Below, piece by piece: positions 24,181 through 25,460 of a stretch of DNA of 25,460 bases. Position 1 is the stretch's first letter, and each line of letters begins with the position of its first letter. The notes under the pieces are model-generated. The model saw nothing but the letters and a program-made list of their open reading frames with translations, did not search any database and had not been told where the DNA came from. The stretch is from JBJFGR01 sp051892875 (GTDB lineage Bacteria; Pseudomonadota; Gammaproteobacteria; Enterobacterales; Succinivibrionaceae): positions 1 through 25,460 of the forward strand of contig JBJFGR010000006.1 of NCBI GenBank assembly GCA_051892875.1, given 5' to 3'. A program made the position numbers and the translations under genes.

Positions 24181-25425
24181 ATGAATATATTAATAACAGG
24201 TGCAACAGGTTTTGTAGCTAGAAATTTTATTGAATATATAACCAAAAACCAAAAAGATATTACTTTAACACTTCTGACCCAAAGATTACCTAGAGCAAAA
24301 AAATTATACGGTAATTTGTCGGACTGCTTAATAACAACTGAAATTTCTACAAATATGCAGAAGCCTGATGTTGTGTTAAATTTGGCAGGTTCTCCTATTA
24401 TGAGTTCCGCTTTTAAAATGCATTCACCTAAAGATTTATGGGATTCTAGAATTTTTTATACTGCAAATCTTTGCAAGAAACTCAAAGAAATCAATTACAT
24501 GCCAGAAGTATTTATAACAGCTTCAGCAACAGGTATATATACACCATCACCTAACAAAGTAACAGAAATCTCTCCAATGCTTGGTGGAAATTTTATAGCA
24601 AATTTAGCTTTAGATTGGGAAAACAGTGCTTACCAAGGTTGCAAAACAACTACTTCTCGTTTAATAATTTTACGATTTGGAAATATCATTGGTAATAATG
24701 GTGGTATTTATAAAAGGTTAGCGTCTTTTTATAAAAAGGGATTTACCTTCTATATAGGTGATGGTAAACAATATATGCCTTGGATCAGCATCGAAGATGT
24801 TATTCAAATAATTTTGTTTTCAATACACAATAAAAATATCAAAGGGGCTGTTAATGTTTGTGCTCCACAATCATTAACTCATAAACAGTTTTGTAGTATA
24901 CTAGCTCAGAGTTTTAACAAAAAATTAAAATACCATTTGCCTGAGTGGGTATTTAAAATGGTAGAGGGAGAATCCGCAGTAGCTATTCTTGCAGGTCAAA
25001 ATGTACACCCTCAAAAACTTATTGATAACAACTTTAATTTTAAGTATCCAACTTTAGAAAATTTATTATTACCTGATATCAAAAAATCTCCTGCTCTATC
25101 ATTATCTTCTGATAGCAGAGATACAACCGATGTGAAAGATGATAATCCTACAACTACCGCAACAAAACATAATATAAAATTTGCTGCAAGAAAAACTCAT
25201 ATTCAGGGACCAACGTTGCATGGTATACCAGACTTTGAATCTGAAGAAAATAATAGTAAAATTAATGATGTCTCTTCTGAAAATTCATTTTCAAAAAATG
25301 AAAATCAAAACTCATCAACAACACAAGATGACTTAAACACATCTGAAAATAAATCTCAAAACCTCGATTCTAATAACATTCAGCCTGTTACAAGTTTAAA
25401 CTTACATTTCGAGGGTGTAATATAA
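24181..25425 (+). CDS. YfcH-like NAD(P)-dependent epimerase family protein with a long C-terminal tail
   Basis: Residues 1-297 form an extended short-chain dehydrogenase of the SulA/YfcH type (TIGR01777): nucleotide loop GATGFVA (7-13, last Gly of the usual GxxGxxG replaced by Ala), LNLAGSPI (67-73), the SATGIY block (115-120), MPWISIEDV (199-207), and a DUF1731-like end (LPEWVF, AGQNVHPQKLI, FKYPTLENLL). Relatives are about 300 residues. Residues 298-414 are an added tail rich in Ser, Asn, Asp, Glu and Thr, with no predicted membrane segment or signal. YfcH is near pta in E. coli as well. The function of the family is not well defined. No ribosome binding site is visible. Confidence 0.8.
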   Translation: MNILITGATGFVARNFIEYITKNQKDITLTLLTQRLPRAKKLYGNLSDCLITTEISTNMQKPDVVLNLAGSPIMSSAFKMHSPKDLWDSRIFYTANLCKKLKEINYMPEVFITASATGIYTPSPNKVTEISPMLGGNFIANLALDWENSAYQGCKTTTSRLIILRFGNIIGNNGGIYKRLASFYKKGFTFYIGDGKQYMPWISIEDVIQIILFSIHNKNIKGAVNVCAPQSLTHKQFCSILAQSFNKKLKYHLPEWVFKMVEGESAVAILAGQNVHPQKLIDNNFNFKYPTLENLLLPDIKKSPALSLSSDSRDTTDVKDDNPTTTATKHNIKFAARKTHIQGPTLHGIPDFESEENNSKINDVSSENSFSKNENQNSSTTQDDLNTSENKSQNLDSNNIQPVTSLNLHFEGVI

Positions 25426-25460
25426 AGTGTGTATTTAGTATCAATTCTGACTATCGCACT

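Noticed and set aside
1..25460. Mobile element, prophage or defence island
   Set aside because: No transposase, integrase, restriction nuclease, terminal inverted repeat pair or CRISPR repeat was found; almost all genes are chromosomal housekeeping genes.

Overview
The window is AT-rich chromosomal DNA from a gammaproteobacterium. Marker genes of that class are an Rsd-type anti-sigma factor, peptide release factor RF3, SerB, KdsA (so the cell makes Gram-negative LPS), a YfbV/UPF0208 protein beside pta, and a serB / large PilZ protein / radA grouping. PflA, Pta and a sodium-coupled transporter fit a fermentative, host-associated anaerobe or facultative anaerobe. The very low GC would fit a Succinivibrionaceae-like lineage, but that placement is inference only. 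No rRNA, tRNA, insertion sequence or CRISPR array was seen.

Layout. 1-143 is the 3' end of an unrecognised gene. 322-1221 (+) holds rsd and a small single-domain PilZ protein. 1258-4771 (-) holds an orphan Dam-type methylase, a membrane metallophosphoesterase and radA. 4772-5240 is non-coding with an amber-interrupted relic ORF. 5241-7661 (+) is a large protein with two PilZ domains. 7749-13254 (-) is a compact gene series prfA-prmC-kdsA-prfC-serB covering translation termination, KDO synthesis and serine synthesis. 13255-13919 is a long, apparently decayed spacer. 13920-17952 (+) is the phosphate uptake operon pstS-pstC-pstA-pstB-phoU. 18037-18801 (-) is pflA. 18802-19726 is a regulatory region with twin palindromes, two related micro-ORFs (31 and 28 codons), a run of stem-loops and an intrinsic terminator. 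It is followed by a sodium:neurotransmitter-symporter family transporter (19727-21112), yfbV (-, 21150-21596), pta (21848-23974) and a YfcH-like epimerase with an unusual C-terminal tail (24181-25425).

The most unusual items are: (1) the tandem micro-ORFs sharing an N-terminal KKLFLK and a C-terminal P-[VA]-T-K-x-Y-x-F-x-Y-V-K signature, set between paired palindromes and a structured terminator region; (2) a PstS whose two halves are in circularly permuted order, suggesting a Clostridia-like origin for the phosphate uptake operon; (3) exact tandem duplications of gene 3' ends, stop codon included, at two successive junctions of the prfA-serB series; (4) yfbV and pta adjacent but without ackA; (5) a YfcH-like protein with a tail of about 115 residues rich in Ser, Asn and Asp.
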